DNA of 64,000 nucleotides, taken from assembly GCA_907163375.1 (NCBI GenBank), contig CAJQUW010006967.1, forward strand, positions 310,001-374,000, given 5' to 3'. Below, piece after piece: positions 34,496-49,400 of this stretch. Source of the DNA: Prostheceraeus crozeri (Eukaryota; Platyhelminthes; Polycladida; Euryleptidae). The translations under genes were made by a program, and so were the position numbers. The stretch's first letter is position 1, and every line of letters starts with the position of its first letter. The notes beneath the pieces are model-generated. The model did not search any database. It was not told the origin of the DNA and worked only from the letters and a program-made list of their open reading frames with translations.

Positions 34496-37400
34496 CTGAA
34501 AGGAAATAATGACTTGCTTGAATAACTTCACAATCAGTGAAGGTGAAACAATAAAATCGTGTCATGTCTATGCAACCAGGAGTTCTAAAATTTTGATATT
34601 CTTCAAATTATTGCCTGGGTACCCATTTATTCAGAGGATATCAGGAGTCGCAATGAATATTCGACCGAATATCAAAATCACTACTCGCTAGAATTGTGTC
34701 AACCAGAGCTGCGCATTCCCTCTAAACTGGAATTGACAGGAAATCTTCAAATCAGAGACGATGGATAGATAGACGATGGAAGGATGACCTATTTGCAGTT
34801 GGAATATTTTCCGAAAAACACACACTTAAAAGGAATATTTGTATTTTGCAAATCCTCCGTGTCATGACACCTTGGTGAGGTAATGCTTGTTAATGAATAA
34901 TGACAATGGAAATGAATAACAATGGAATTCTTCAACAAGTTAAAGGGTAGTCTATTAATCTAAAAACAATCTACGGTACAAAACAAAAAATTTGTTAGTG
35001 TGATATTAGAGTCAAACGAAAGGTCAAGTCACAGCCACTACGGGTACTGTCCCATGTGTTTGCTTGTTTTTAATATGACTAGACGAGACAAGTACATTTC
35101 CTATTACGCGATGAATTTCAGCAAAATACCTACTACATACTTGCTGTGTGATTACACCAATCAATGGGTAGCAAATCTAATTCTGAAAATCAGAATGAAG
35201 AATGCAACATCTTCGTTTACTCACCAGGTTGCATGAGGAGGATGACCTTGAGGGAGGCGTATTCCGCCAAATCCACCTGCAATCGGTGCATGTCAGCGGT
35301 GAGGGTTAGGATGAGGTTTACGACGTTGGCCGCTCCCAGTTCTCGTGCAGCATCCAAGTTGATGCACTTGTTGGCTGTCAGTCGGATTTCTTGTGGAGTA
35401 CTGAGACTGCGCCAACAACAGTCGAGACAGAGAAGCTCTGACCAGCAGTTTTGGAGAAGTGCTATCTGATCGTCGGTGTCCACATTGGCGAATTCGGGCA
35501 GGGAGCGTGACCACCGAACCAGACGATACAACCGCTGCTCAGCCAAGTCGATGAGGGCACGATAAACAGCGGCTTCTTCCTCTTCTCCTTCACGAGGACT
35601 TGAAAACTCCAATTTATCTTCTTCATAGGCCACCACGCGCTCCACCGACACAATTTCCGTCAGCACCTACACAATAAAGATGATGCATATTCGACAAGCT
35701 TTCATCGACATAGATTCAAGAAGCTCATCAGCTTCTCATCACAGTGAAAATCTTTTCCTATTCAACATTATCGATTAGCAAAATGGGACGGGGTTCAGCA
35801 ATCAAAGCAAGAGTATCACAAACTTTTATTATTCTACGTGAACTTTCGAACTGAAATACAACTGTTGAAACAAATGCACCGATCACAATATGCAAATACT
35901 AGAGGACCTTATAACGTGATAGGATGGCTCAGTTGGTAGAGAGCTGCGTTTCGTCGAGGAGAAGGTCTGGGGTTCAAGTTTGTCTGCTTAGAAAGGTAGC
36001 AATGCTATCACCATGGGTATGTGTACAAATAAATGTTATTCTACACCAGTAACTAAACGTGCTCGCATGACTTCGTAACTTTGTTGGGATGAGCAAATGA
36101 AGATGCGATTACTAGCCATAAACTTATCACCTTTTCATTATAGGCCTACATCAAATTTACAATTATCAGAAAAATGCACAAGTAGGCGCATGTTTTCTTT
36201 GATAGAAGACAGCAAAAAACTGAGACTACTTAAAGAGTGCTTGAAGTTGATGGGGTCGCACGGGAGGTAATTCATAGCGAAAAAGTTAATTAAAGCGCTC
36301 TCTTATTGAATAAGAGCACAGCTTCCCTAAGTTATGCAGAGACTCCAACAGGTCAACCCATACATGTATCTCTGAAGTGAATCAATCAACTAAATCAGGG
36401 TGGCAATTTCACAGCTTCTGATTAATAAAGGTCATTTTCATACAATAGGACTGGCCTATTCATCACATTACAATGTTACCTGTCTTAAGACTGGTCAGTA
36501 TGACTTATCCACCAGCCACAATGAAGTTCCCTGACGTTTTCAGGTCGTTCGCCACGCTGGCTAATCAATGCATGGAGGAAGAGGACAAGCCCGTACACAC
36601 CAAAGGTGTCCGTCAGCAGATGATTTAAGTCACAAAAGCAGAAGACCGAAGAAAGAGAGGTGGGGATGATATAGGAATGCAACCAACCAACTAAGTCATA
36701 GTACAGCAGCACAGTAAAAAGCTACATAACTCATAACTATGCTAATATTATGACAGAAACACCGAATAAGGGTGGTAGAAAAGTGAATAGACAAGTATGG
36801 GGATGTAGGATTCGCAAGAACTGAAAACTGTATGATGCCAATTTAATCAAAACCGACTTGACGAAATTCATCTATCAACAGGAAACACGAGCTGCTGTAT
36901 GGTTTTCACCTAAATGTCACATTAACAACTCCCGTCCGAAACGTCGAAGGTTTGCACATCTGCCTTCATTCAATACGGTGTTGAAAATGTTCAGAGGCAT
37001 TTTTTACTTTTCGGAAATAATGTTTACAGACAACAATTGTATTACAATCCAGATTAATCAATTGTAAATGACCACGAAGGACCTGATTGGATGGTAGCCT
37101 ATCCGCAAGGCTACCGGACAACCTTGTCGTGTCCCAAAGGTGTCACGCCTTCTCACCCATGATAAGGAAACCTGCAGCAGCTTGTTATCAATGATCATGT
37201 TTTATAAAGCTGAAGCATAGGAGCGAAGCCAACAAAGCAGCACACGAAAATGGAAAATTCACTTGAAAAAACTTGAATTAGATGTGGGTGACGACTTTGA
37301 TTATCACCTATTTGATGATAAGGTAAACAAAGGATGAAGGGAAGTTGCATATTAAAGGCATTGTTGTAGTGCGCTGATGAGTGAGCTTTCACGCAAGCTT

Positions 37401-40400
37401 CCAGCGCCAATGATAATGATAATTTCAGATAATAAAGCCTCCTTTTTCTATAAATTGACGCAGCAAAAGATGCCTGTACCGCACATGAGTGATTCTCCGC
37501 GAATATCCCAGCCAAAAGGAGAAAATACAAAATACGAGCATTATTATGGATATGTATGTGTGATTATTCAATAAAATTGTACAATGTATGCATATAAATC
37601 AACTTAGAAATCTTCAAGATCGAACGGAAGGAATTAATTTTCTGGGAATAAACCTTTCTAAGAGACTCAACATTTTTAGCTATTGCATGGACATCTGATG
37701 AAGACGTTTCTAATATCAAGTTGTATAATTACTCAGCAGTTTCTTGTTGGGAATATTTGCATTCAAAATGGAAAAAAACGTTTTAGTGATGGTGATGAAA
37801 GGTTTAATTAACATAGTTGACATAGTCAGATATTAATCTGGAGCGTTGTAGTGCTTGTAGTCCGGATGCCCTTCCTGACGACTTCCAATGACACTTTCGG
37901 GGCTCGACGTCTTGACCGGAAGATCGCAAGGCCAAGCACTTAACCACTGTGCCACGGAGACCACAAAGTGACTCTGAAAAATATTATTATCATTACAAAT
38001 CATGCAATAACTTCCACCAATTCATATCTCATGAACAAATCAGATTAATCGACTTCCATACACATGTGCAGGAGAATGCCACAAAATCTGTCCACCTACT
38101 AGGAGGATGAGAGGTAAAATGCCAATGCATGTAGGTGTATATGTGCATGACTTCAGACATCAATTTACTTGTTGTGTAAAGCGATTAAGAAAACAGCGGC
38201 CAAAGTGTAACATTAATCATTGGCTAAGATGTAGATGAATCATAAATCTCTGATAAGTTGTCATTGCGCACAAGATAACCAATGGCGATCGGTATTGCGT
38301 ACGATTTCGTAAGATTTCATTTCCTTTATCCAAGCAAACCAAATCAACTAATCAGAGGAAGCCAGAGTTAGCTATCAAGAAATGCAATTAATTTCAAGAA
38401 ATGCAATTCATTCAAACGATAACTTGAATGATGTTCACCTGCAACTGTCAACTCCAATGAGGCACCGATGCACCGGTTTCGAGGTTGAGTTTCGCTGATT
38501 CTGAGCGGGACTTAAATAGAATTAACAATCTTTGAAGTAAGATTCGATTTTTTCCTGTTTTTATCTATACTAACTAATTTTCAATTACATTTTCGTGAAA
38601 TTTGGCAGCAAATTATTTGATGAACAGTTGCTGTTATTGAATAAAACATCGCAATCAATGTACTTTAGTTTAACATAAACTTCCTCTAATTTTGTTTCAT
38701 TGATGAAAACTTGATGCATTGACTGCGATATTTTATTCAATAATTCCTGTTTATTACTTATATTTTCATATTGCTACACAAATTACCTTGCATTGATCTT
38801 GTGATACTTCAAATAATCAATTTGAATCACTTGAAATTGTGACAGTATCACGATTCACCATCAAGATTAAGACTTTTTTCACACATAGGAATGTGTTGCA
38901 CTTTTTGAAAAAGCGCACGGCATCAGCAGGATATTATCCTATTTATGATGTCTTGACACCGGCTGCACTGGGAGAAATCTGATGTTGACTTTGTCACTTC
39001 GTGCCAGGGTTGGCATTTATAAAAAAACCCGTGGGTTCTTTCAGTATGAATTTTGGTGGGTTTTTTTAAATAGGAGGCTGGGTTATTCAAAATAGTACAT
39101 GTAGATTGTGCATCTTCTATACAAGGCCAGGATTTTTAAATGCATAGTTCAATAATTGCCTCTGGCTTCTCAAGAAAAAGTTGAGTTATTATTGAACTAT
39201 ACAATTTTCCAAGAATGGCCAAACTTGAACAAATGTTTTTAAATGCAAGTTGCATATCATCAGATCGGAACTTCAACATGAACGATTGCTTAATTAATTG
39301 CTTTAATTACACTACTAGCCTAATTACACCTCTAAAGGAGCGGCTGCGGGGCATTCATAGTAAAATTTTATAGTCATTCTATATTGCTGTTTCTGAGTTC
39401 TTTAATCAGTCTATTCTACTTATTATTCAATTTTCACGATCATAAGAGTTTCCATACCTTTTTAGTAATTTTTGTAATAGCCACACTTTTTATTGTGAAC
39501 ATTTTTGGATCATTGATTTTAGTAGGACGAAATCATACCCGTGATATTATACACTCATTTGTACCACTAAATTGGTTTTCATTGGAATAAATACCAAACT
39601 AGATAATCTACTGATGTCAAAGTTACTTACAATTTCATGTTAACCCATTTAGACATTTAGCCTGAATTCTGTCTTCTCATCTCATACCGAAAGAATTGTC
39701 TCGGTGGTATAAAAAGAATAAGATGTGTATTTCACATAATGAAGAAATATGACGTTTTGAGTAGTTTGATACTTAAATTAGAATACACCGTTGAGCTTGG
39801 GATCTGACATCGAATATAACCTATTATCAATATCAGTCTCCAATTCGATCATACGTCAATTGGAGAATGTATTAAAAACCTATAAAACCCACCCAGGGAA
39901 AAGTCCATGGGTATTTTGGGTTTTTAAATAGGGTAAATAAAACAACACTGCTTCGTGCTTCACTCAAAATTGAGTGTTGAATTCCAGACTTCACAGTTGC
40001 TTGATTTCTGCTAAATCAGCATGGTTAGTACCCAGCAGAACTTAATTGATAGGCCTATATCACGTCGACATCACGTGAATATATTTCATTCGTCACATTA
40101 AAATCCGACAGACGAAGAACGAAACCTCCACTCCGGTATGGCATGTCAGACTGAAGAAGACAATTGACAGCAATGGTTAAGATGGAGCTTGAAACCATTA
40201 CTTCGATAATTACCACGTGAGCAGTAGCGAAAATGAAGAATGGTTAATGTCAAAAACCTCCTTTTTCCAAAATAGCTGTATCCTAAATGCATCCAAGGAG
40301 ATGAACGCGATCTAGTGATCACATCACAACACAAGGGATGTCAGCTATAACTGTGCACTACAGAGTGTCCGCGCCAAACCGCTCGTCATTTCCAAGGATG

Positions 40401-43400
40401 CTTCAAGGACATCCTCAGCTGTAATTTACGTTATCAGCATCAAACTCAGTTTGTCCCTCATCATCAAATAGGATTGAAATATATCCACCACGTGTGAATG
40501 AATACAGTCAAAACTCAGGCTTCCTGCAACTTTCAGGGTGTCCGCGCAAATTTGAATGAAAATTTCCAGGTGTTTTCCAGGATTTCCAGGGAATTTACCA
40601 AAAATCAGGGGTCACATTTGAACGAAAATGTTCAGACTTTCTGCAAGGAAATTTTACTCAAATACACGCGTCAAATTTAAAAGAAAAATTCTGGGAAAAA
40701 TCTACCAAAGTTCTGTGCTAAGGAGCTTGCATACCATACAATTAATATTATTAACGAAAAAAATTTGAAAGTTGGCGTGAAATTGGCTGAATTTTTAAGG
40801 CGCAGGTGATTCCTAATAAAAAATACCAATATCAGACGGCTACATTCTATTTCTAGAAAAAAAAGAAAAGTTCGACAACATAGCTAATCATATCACGCAG
40901 TTCGGTCTCATGAATGTTCTATACGTTATGATAGGAGACTCCAGTCACTGTAATATTCTAAAAACGAAACAATCGTATGATAATGAAGGCTATATTTGTA
41001 ACAAATAAGTAGAGATATGAAAAACAAAATCTGGAAAAATAGAAAAAACTTCAACCATAGAGCAAGTATGACTTCAAAAACTTGCAATTAGTGTTTTATT
41101 AAGTCTCATAATTTCCAGGAGTTTTCCAGGATTTCCAGGTTTTCCAGGGTAAAATTTCATTTTCCATGAGTCTTCCAGGTTTTCCAGGGTGAATTTTATT
41201 TTCCAGGTGTTTTCCAGGTTTTCAAGGTTTTCCAGGGTGCGCGGACACCCTGAACTTTCCTGAGCTAGATCGATTTCATGGAGCATTTCAAAATTTCGTG
41301 TCCCATTTATATGTTCTTAGAAGGCATTATCTTTCATCTTGCGCAACTTAAGAATGGAGTTATAACTTCGAAATATCGTTCTAGTACGAAATTCCAAAGG
41401 ATATTTTTACCTAACAATCGGTTAACAGTGATATTGATATTGTTTACACATATGGAGCCATTTTCGATGTTTCGAAATACATGACCAAGACAGCAGACAG
41501 CGGTCGAAAGCTCCCGACAATCCACAAGTTTTATGGGAACCAGCGGTGGTATTTTCGAAAATATACCTATCTTGAACTATGAGCATCCCATTTGGAAATA
41601 AAATGTTTGGATATATCAAATAATTGATGTTGCAACCAGATCAGTCATGACCTTTAGTTAAGTAGTCTTAAAGTACTAGTAGGCGCTCTTTCAATTTTCG
41701 TGTCTCGTGCATGCCCATTCCTAGCATCATAAGTCTTCGATGGCCTCCATTCAAGCGACGCATCTACAGTACAAGTTCTGAACATTTTGCATACAAAATT
41801 TAATTGAAGATGCTGAGCCCTACGATTATTAACAAGACAACAATAAATAGAATGTCATAATGTTTATTTCTCGGATTTCCTCAATAGTAAGAAGCGTGAG
41901 GAATGTACAACATGTGAATGTAATACACTCTTCATCAGTGTTTTATAAAATACTCAATAAAATGTTAATGAATTGATTATTTGGAAGAATTTGAAGTTCC
42001 GTCAATTATAACTGCACCATCTCATCGTCCTAAGTCCACGACTTTCGATGAAAGTTCCCAAAATTCAAACATTTGCACTCTTCCAGTAGCACAATCATCG
42101 AGGATTTTCAAGTATTTCAAGGACATTTGCTCGTTTTCAAGGGTAAGGACACGAATTCACGTTGAAGATGAAGGGCAAAATCTATCGCACCTGTGCAAGA
42201 CCTTCCATGATGTATGGAAGCGAAACATGGACTTTGAGAGAAACTGAGCTGGCTATTCTGAGACGAACGGAGAGGGCAATGGTGAGGACTGTGTGGTGTC
42301 AAGATTGTGGATAAGAGGAACACCGAAGAGCAGATGCGCTTGCTTGGATTGAATGAAGGTGTTGATAGTTTAGTAAGGACACATGGAGTGAGATGGTATG
42401 GCCATGTCTTGGAGGGATGAGAGTGGTGCTTTAAGGAGAGCGCCGAATTTTGAAGTTGAGGGTAAAAGAAAGCGAGGACGACCCAAGTGGAGGAGGAATG
42501 TCGCAGGATAGGCCTGATGAAAAAGAACGCATTGGAAACGCAGGGAAATGGAGGCGAGGTGTGAAGGCGATTGCGGCACAATAAGGTACATCCGGCCACC
42601 CACGGACACGGGGAAATCACCGGATTAAAACTGGATAACTAAGGACACCCTGACTTTACTTCATTAGATACACACAACTCAGATTTTGTAAAGACAAACG
42701 ACCGTCAGGCGATTATGCGGAGAATCACTCAGATGCAGCAAAGTTAGACCAATGTTTGAACAGTATCACATTTATTTGATTTTCGAATGGAACAGTGATA
42801 TGTTTCAGCAATTCTCCATCGATAACGCTACTAGGAAGGGCATAGCAAATTTATTCCATCAATACAAAATGTCTTTAAAATTCAAACATGAGACAAAAAC
42901 GGAACTAATAATCCCGCAGTTACATAGCTTGACCTCACTTACGATCAAAGCTTTCTAAAAAGTTGATCAAAAACGTAATTCTCTCTGTCATCATGATCAG
43001 AACACTGTAATATTGAAACTCACCTTGGACAAATAAATTTGCGGCACTGCTGAAGAAGTATCAATGAGCTGTGGTGTGCCCCGGATACTGATGGTTGGCT
43101 GCTGCGATGGTTGTGGGGGAGCGTTGATATTATCTGCGCCTGTTGGACTCAAGCCCAGGTCCGCTTTCGGTGCATTCGAAATGGCAGGTAAGGGAAGTGA
43201 AGGAGAATTGGATGCGCTGCTAACAACGCTGGAAGTCCGAATCACCGCTCGAGTGCGAGCCCCAGGATACATGGAGCGACCACCACGTTGACGGTCAATG
43301 CGAATTGCCTCGACTTTCATGCCCTTATCCATACAACGGCGAAATCTGCAGACGAACGAAACTAATCTGAAACCCGCTAACACCATGAAAATGTGATAAG

Positions 43401-46400
43401 CCAATTTAGTGATTAATCGGCAATCATCAATGGTTATGATATATGATATTTGACTTTAGGTAATGCATGTAGTTCTACAAAAAATAAAAAAAATCTTACA
43501 GTCGCAGTTGAAAAAGGTCAACGTCTCCTCAAATCCATTTAATGCTGAGTTACAAAATGTCCTCAACCGGTTTCAATTGAGGATAGAGAACTGCCCTAAT
43601 CTTCGTCAAGAAGTTAAAAGAAGCAAAATTACAAAACAGGAGAAAATAAGTTGGAGACATAGTCCAAAAGGTGAAAAAATGGTAAGTCATAGCACTCTCT
43701 AGAGACACTTTAATGGTGTGATCATAGCACGTAGGGTATCGGAGGGTGCTATTTCAAATGCTATCTTACACAGGGTTAAGCCATCACTGCAATCAACAGA
43801 AAAACGCATCGAATCTGATAATTACGACCTCACGCCTGTGCCCGACAACAATACAATTCCTAACCGAAATCGCTAGTCTCCTCTGTATGTGCGTGCGTGC
43901 GAAGTGATGAAGCAAATACAAGGAAGACGTGATAACCAAGTTTCATAATGGATTCTTATCTACTTCAGTCTCAAGCACAGTGGTTAAGTACTTGGCCTAG
44001 CGATCTTTCGGTCCAGAGGTCGAACCCCGAGAGCGTCAAATGGAGGTCGAACGGAAGGGCATCACAGCGCTCCAGTCAATAGTATGGTTATGTCAGCAAC
44101 CTCGAAGCCCCAAGGATGGTGAACTAGTGACGTTAAGCCATCACCTTAAAGAATCCCCACCCCGAATACAGCGCCCACCTAAGTTTGAACATGGAGCCTT
44201 TCAGTGAAAACTGAAAAACTAATATGATATATTACAAATCTGCATTACTTAAGTTTACTATTTCGTTATACATTAAAAAGGGACTTTTAAATAAGATTGT
44301 ATGGAAGACTTCGAAGTTGGAAGCTTCCCAACGACAGAAACATGGTCAACCAATCACCCTTATTATTCTCACGCGCATATGCAGTAAATGAATCTCTTTA
44401 TTATCAGACTACACAAATCTATGACTGATGCTATTAATATGATCTTTAGTCAGCACTATCTACTTAGCGGGTTATCTCAATGAGGAACTCCACTGAAGCT
44501 GTGGGTGATCACGTTTCATTAACTCATTTTCAATGAATTAGTAATGATCATGTGATGACAACATTGTGAATTAGATGGATATAGATTCAATTTTCTATAA
44601 ATACCAGTCTCACTCATTCATCGGAAGTTGATAAGTATCTTGATCGGAAGTTAAACTATTGAACAGTTAACTAATGAATAGTGTAATATTGCATTCTTTG
44701 AAAGCGAACGTCGTGGAGCAGCTGCTGATAGATGCTGCATATAGTAATTGAAAGAACCAGTACCAAATATATCACCTACCGAATAATTGAATTATTGTTA
44801 ACCTAAATGTGCAGTGGTCTGAATTAAAGATAGCGTCGGGTAGGGTTTCAAAAATTCGGATACCCGAGTCGAACAAAATTTCAACCGGAACCCGACCCGA
44901 ACCCGATGTCGGGTTGGGTACAAATGTCTGACCCGAACCCGACAAAGAGTGCCAGAACCCGACCCGATTATATTCGAAAAATCAGAAACATTTCTATATA
45001 AAGCTAATGCTTGATCCTAATGTGATACAGAGCGGTAGTCTAACTTCTTAGTAGTATTATTTTAGTATTTTATCAAAATACGCAGTAGTTAGTATATTAT
45101 TTTCTCTAGGCTAATAAAGTGTTCAAACAAATACTAAATAAGTAGCACAATTACCCACGAAATTAATATCACCTACAATACATGACAAAATTCGGAATCT
45201 TTACAAAAAAATCGACTGCTTCGCGATATACTATAGGTGTTGCAGCATACTGCTTCAAAACTCTGATTGAGACACTTTGACTCTCAATGTTAATGAAGAT
45301 GTCAAGGACCGAGCAGCTGAGCTGCATCACTACATCTAACAACATAATTCTGCAGATAGATGCTAAAATTTCAAATACATAATATTTGATGTATAGCTAA
45401 GCTTCCGTTCCTATGTAAAGCTTATCTCAAATTAAATTAAATTTCATTTCTTTCCGTCCATCCTGCCTGCGAGCCACGACCTACATGTCATTATGAGAAT
45501 GAGGCCTTTAGAGACCACAAGAACAGATTCAATTAATTTGATAATGATCTTTCGCTGTTTTAGAAGCAACATAGGTAGCGCAAAGTATTTTATTAGATCA
45601 GTAATTCACAATGAGAATAATGCGATAAGCCACAATTTCTTGAAAAACTTCATTAAACTACAGGTACACATGAAACAGTACTAACTTCACGGAAAATATT
45701 TTTTAAAGTTCTAAACACTTTTCAAATTTGTATGCTCCAACCCGAATAAAACCCGACTTCGGGTTATTTCGGGTTTTAGATAAAAGAGATAATCCTGCCT
45801 GACCCGAGTTCCTAATTGCTCTACCCGAACCCCGGGTTTCGGGTACGATATCTCATCTTTACTCTGAATACCGAAAATCTTCGAATAGTACCCCCTGACC
45901 TATACCAAAACGTCATTTTGAAAAAAGAATAAGAAATTTTGCAAAATTTTTGTCTTTGTGTTTGCGGTATTCATCGATATAGACAATACATCAAATCTAG
46001 AGAACTTCAACTCAACTAGCAGAGCCGATAAAGTGATCTCTGTGTTTGACTTTGATTTTCCATGTAGTGACATGCATTTAATGAATACATGCATGCATGG
46101 AGGAGATGCTGCGATCGCATGTACGTCGTAAAGTCCACTCGCCAAATTACGTGTAAGTGAGTAGAACGTGTAATGTGGATGCATGATTATCGGACCGATT
46201 CAGATTAAAAAAATTCAAAATTCATGGTGAGTGGTGACTTTACCTGTGGGTCTTCAATTTTTCTGAATTATGGAGTGACACCAAAATATTATTTTCACAT
46301 GTTTTCTGACGTGGTTGTGTAAGATATTTTCACAAAATTAGCGATGTACATGTAGCTGAAATTCTAATGTGCAACAAACCGACGAATTTCCACAGAGATC

Positions 46401-49400
46401 GGCATTTGCTAAGATAGACTTACCTGTTCTGATGATCAGTTAGCGATCTTACATTGCGTTCAAAAAAGGGCCTATAAGCAACTATATTATCATTTAGCCA
46501 CGCTTATAGCTACGTGTGTTTAAATTGGTTCTTAATTACCGTACCTACGCCAAGTACCCGATTACCTCTAAGAGATTTCTATTCGCACTGGTAAAAAACA
46601 ATTTGTTGAAGAATTCAGGAAAATATGCACACGCGCCACTTAGTGCCTTGAAAATTCTACATCTTCATCCCTTGCATCTTAATTTTATACCCCATCATCA
46701 AGAACCATTATAGCTGTACATATACATTGATATAGAATATTTGAATGTGACTACATAAATAAATAAATAATTCTTCTTTTTACTCATAAGCATTTTTACG
46801 AAAGGAGAAATTTTTACCAGCAGAGTTGATCTGTGTGGCATGTTGGGACGAAGGGTGATGAAGAATTCAGTTTACTGTACGAAGTGTGAGAAATGGATTC
46901 ATGGAAGATGTGCCAAGATGAAGAGGGTGACGAGGAGGCTGGCGGAAGGTTTTGAATGCGAGAAATGCAAAGACAGTGATGAAGGAACTGAAGAGACGAT
47001 TGAGACATTGAATGATCAAGTGGAAACAGTGACTGCGTTCAGTTACCTGGGTGACCGCATAAATGCTTCTGGTGGATGTGAAGCTGCAGTAACATTCCGA
47101 ACAAGACTTGGGTGGTTGAAATTTAGAGAGCACGGAGAGCCGTTGACAGGAAGAAAATTCACGTTGAAGATGAAGGGCAAAATATATAGCAACTGTGTAA
47201 GACCTTGCATGATGTATGGAAGCGAAACATGGACTTTGAGAGAAACTGAGCTGGCTATTCTGAGACGAACGCAGAGGGCGATGGTGTGGTGTCAAGATTA
47301 TGGATAAGAGGAACACCGAAGAGCTGATGCGCTTGCTTGGATTGAATGAAGTTGTTGGTAGTTTAGTAAGGGCACATGGAGTGAGATGGTATGGCCATGT
47401 CTTGGAGGGATGAGAGTGGTGCTTTAAGGAGAGCGCCGAATTTTGAAGTCAGGGGTAAAAGAAAGCGAAGACGACCCAAGAAAATGTGGAAGACGCAAGT
47501 GGAGGAGGAATGTCGCAGGATAGGCTTGGCGCATTGGACGGAGAGAAATGGAGGCGAGGTGTGAAGGCGATTGCGACACAATAAAGTACATCCGGCCACC
47601 CACGGACACGGGGAAATCACCGGATTAAAACTGGATAACTATAGTAACTAACTCAGAAGCATATTAAGCACGGTAGCCTTTCTTCCACATGGCCGAGTAA
47701 TGACTTATCCCACTCACAAACTCCTTGTGTTTAACAAGAATGAGTGTATCTATTTTAAAAGTCTACAAACCCCATTGCTACGATCTCATCTTTAGAAACT
47801 TTGTAATTGAGATCGAGCGTTTTTGAAAAAACCCTTGGGATGGTTATTCAGGTCAGTTTTTTTCCAATCCTGGCATCCTCAGTTACAAAAATTTCAAGCA
47901 AAGTAAATGCCACAGGAGGTGGAGCGTCACGCCAGTGGTACCGCTGACTGTTGAATTGTCACTCCATATCGTCGATCAAGTAAGTACAACGTATTATTCG
48001 AAGTCTTATTGATCCAATCTGAGTTCGAACCCTTATTTCAAGTACACAGAGCGAACATTTAACAAAACGGCCGCTGCACCGGTTTGTCAATGAAATATTG
48101 GCTGCATATAATTGTTTTATTCTCTAATTTTTATAGCCATGTACTGCAAAAACAGACCGTTGAAAAAGGAGAGCATCACATGAGCTGATGATATGACATG
48201 TTGACGGTTAGGAGGTGGTGTGGATGCTGTGATCACTTAATTTTGATGTTTTCTCTTTCTCTATTCTGATTTGCTTAAATGAAGAAATATAAGCCAAAGA
48301 ACTGATTTCCGTCAATTTGATTTCTGCGTGCATCTTTTAATGAGGCACCTGTGCTTCATGCATGTTTTTCTTATATTTGTCTGTAGTTGATGAGCTGTTC
48401 GAAATATCTAAGTAATAATTTTGAATATTGATTTACGGCTGTAAAACATCTGTGCATTCTATTGAATACCCTGTTGAAGGAATAAGAAAGCTTGGTATCT
48501 TAAAAATTTGTTTTTTTTATTCCTGAGAAAGCCAGAGGCTATTTTTGACATACCTGTGCTTCGTTTCAGGGTTTTGCGCACTGCTAAAGGCCTGTATTCA
48601 ATACGAGTGGATAGAATGTTGATGACTTCAAGTCTCATGGATCATTCATGGACCTGCTGACATACAAAAGAGCCACATTGTTTTAAAACGATCATAACTA
48701 CATAGTGAATTTCAAAAGAGACTGACATTCTGGCGTTGCGGTAGCATGCCATCACCGCTATCAGTGTAATCCGGAGTTCATTTGTATGATAAAGCATTTG
48801 ATTAACAACATCTGTGGTTGTTTGACCTATGTTTAAGTGTTATCAGAGATTCAATGTATAACTTGCAATTGCGTGTATGTGTATAAGAGATGTAATCGGT
48901 AGTATGTAGGATATGGTAGTAATTAAATGATCGGATAATAGGGACTGGGAATTTTGAGCAACAGTCGATTGGAAATTTGGCATTGGAAGTTATAACTGAT
49001 TCATGGATCCAATACATGTCTGTGTTCGATATAAGTAAACTTTCTGCGACGATATTTGAGTTGCATATGAGAATTGGTCTTATTTGTTTAGCGCACTGCG
49101 GTCTCATCTAATCCGCTCATCAACTTAATCATCATCATCATCAGCCTGTTCTGTTCCATTGTTGGACAATGGCCTCAGTATGCCTCTTCCATTCTTTTCG
49201 ATCTTGAGCTTGTCTCTTCCATGTTGGCTGTCCACAAAACCTGTCGATGTCGTCTCTCCATCTCGTTACTGGCCTGCCTCTGCTTCATCTTCCATAACGT
49301 GGGGTTCAGTCTGTCAATCTGATAGTCCATCTATTGTCTTGCATTCTTGCGACATGTCCCGCCCATCTTCATTTTGTTTCTTTTCCTTTTTCCAACACTT

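Larger units (their letters stand above)
40361..42652. mobile_element. Possible older CAGGGTGTCC-type element, twice interrupted
   Basis: A start CAGAGTGTCCGCGCC at 40361 and an end AAGGACACCCTG at 42652 resemble the ends of the element at 40534. Between them lie that element and a LINE fragment. Removing both leaves about 1.07 kb, close to the 1042 bp of the relative at 9283. No target duplication is visible, so pairing of the two ends is uncertain. Confidence 0.35.

Noticed and set aside
35921-35990. Functional tRNA gene
   Set aside because: A- and B-box-like parts are good but anticodon and T stems do not pair.
37195-37530. 111-codon minus-strand frame in an NR5B intron
   Set aside because: No ATG at its start, no recognised domain, and no splice-compatible context.
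42117-42620. Long minus-strand frame of 167 codons, and similar ones at 46867-47620
   Set aside because: Antisense shadows of the LINE fragments on the plus strand.
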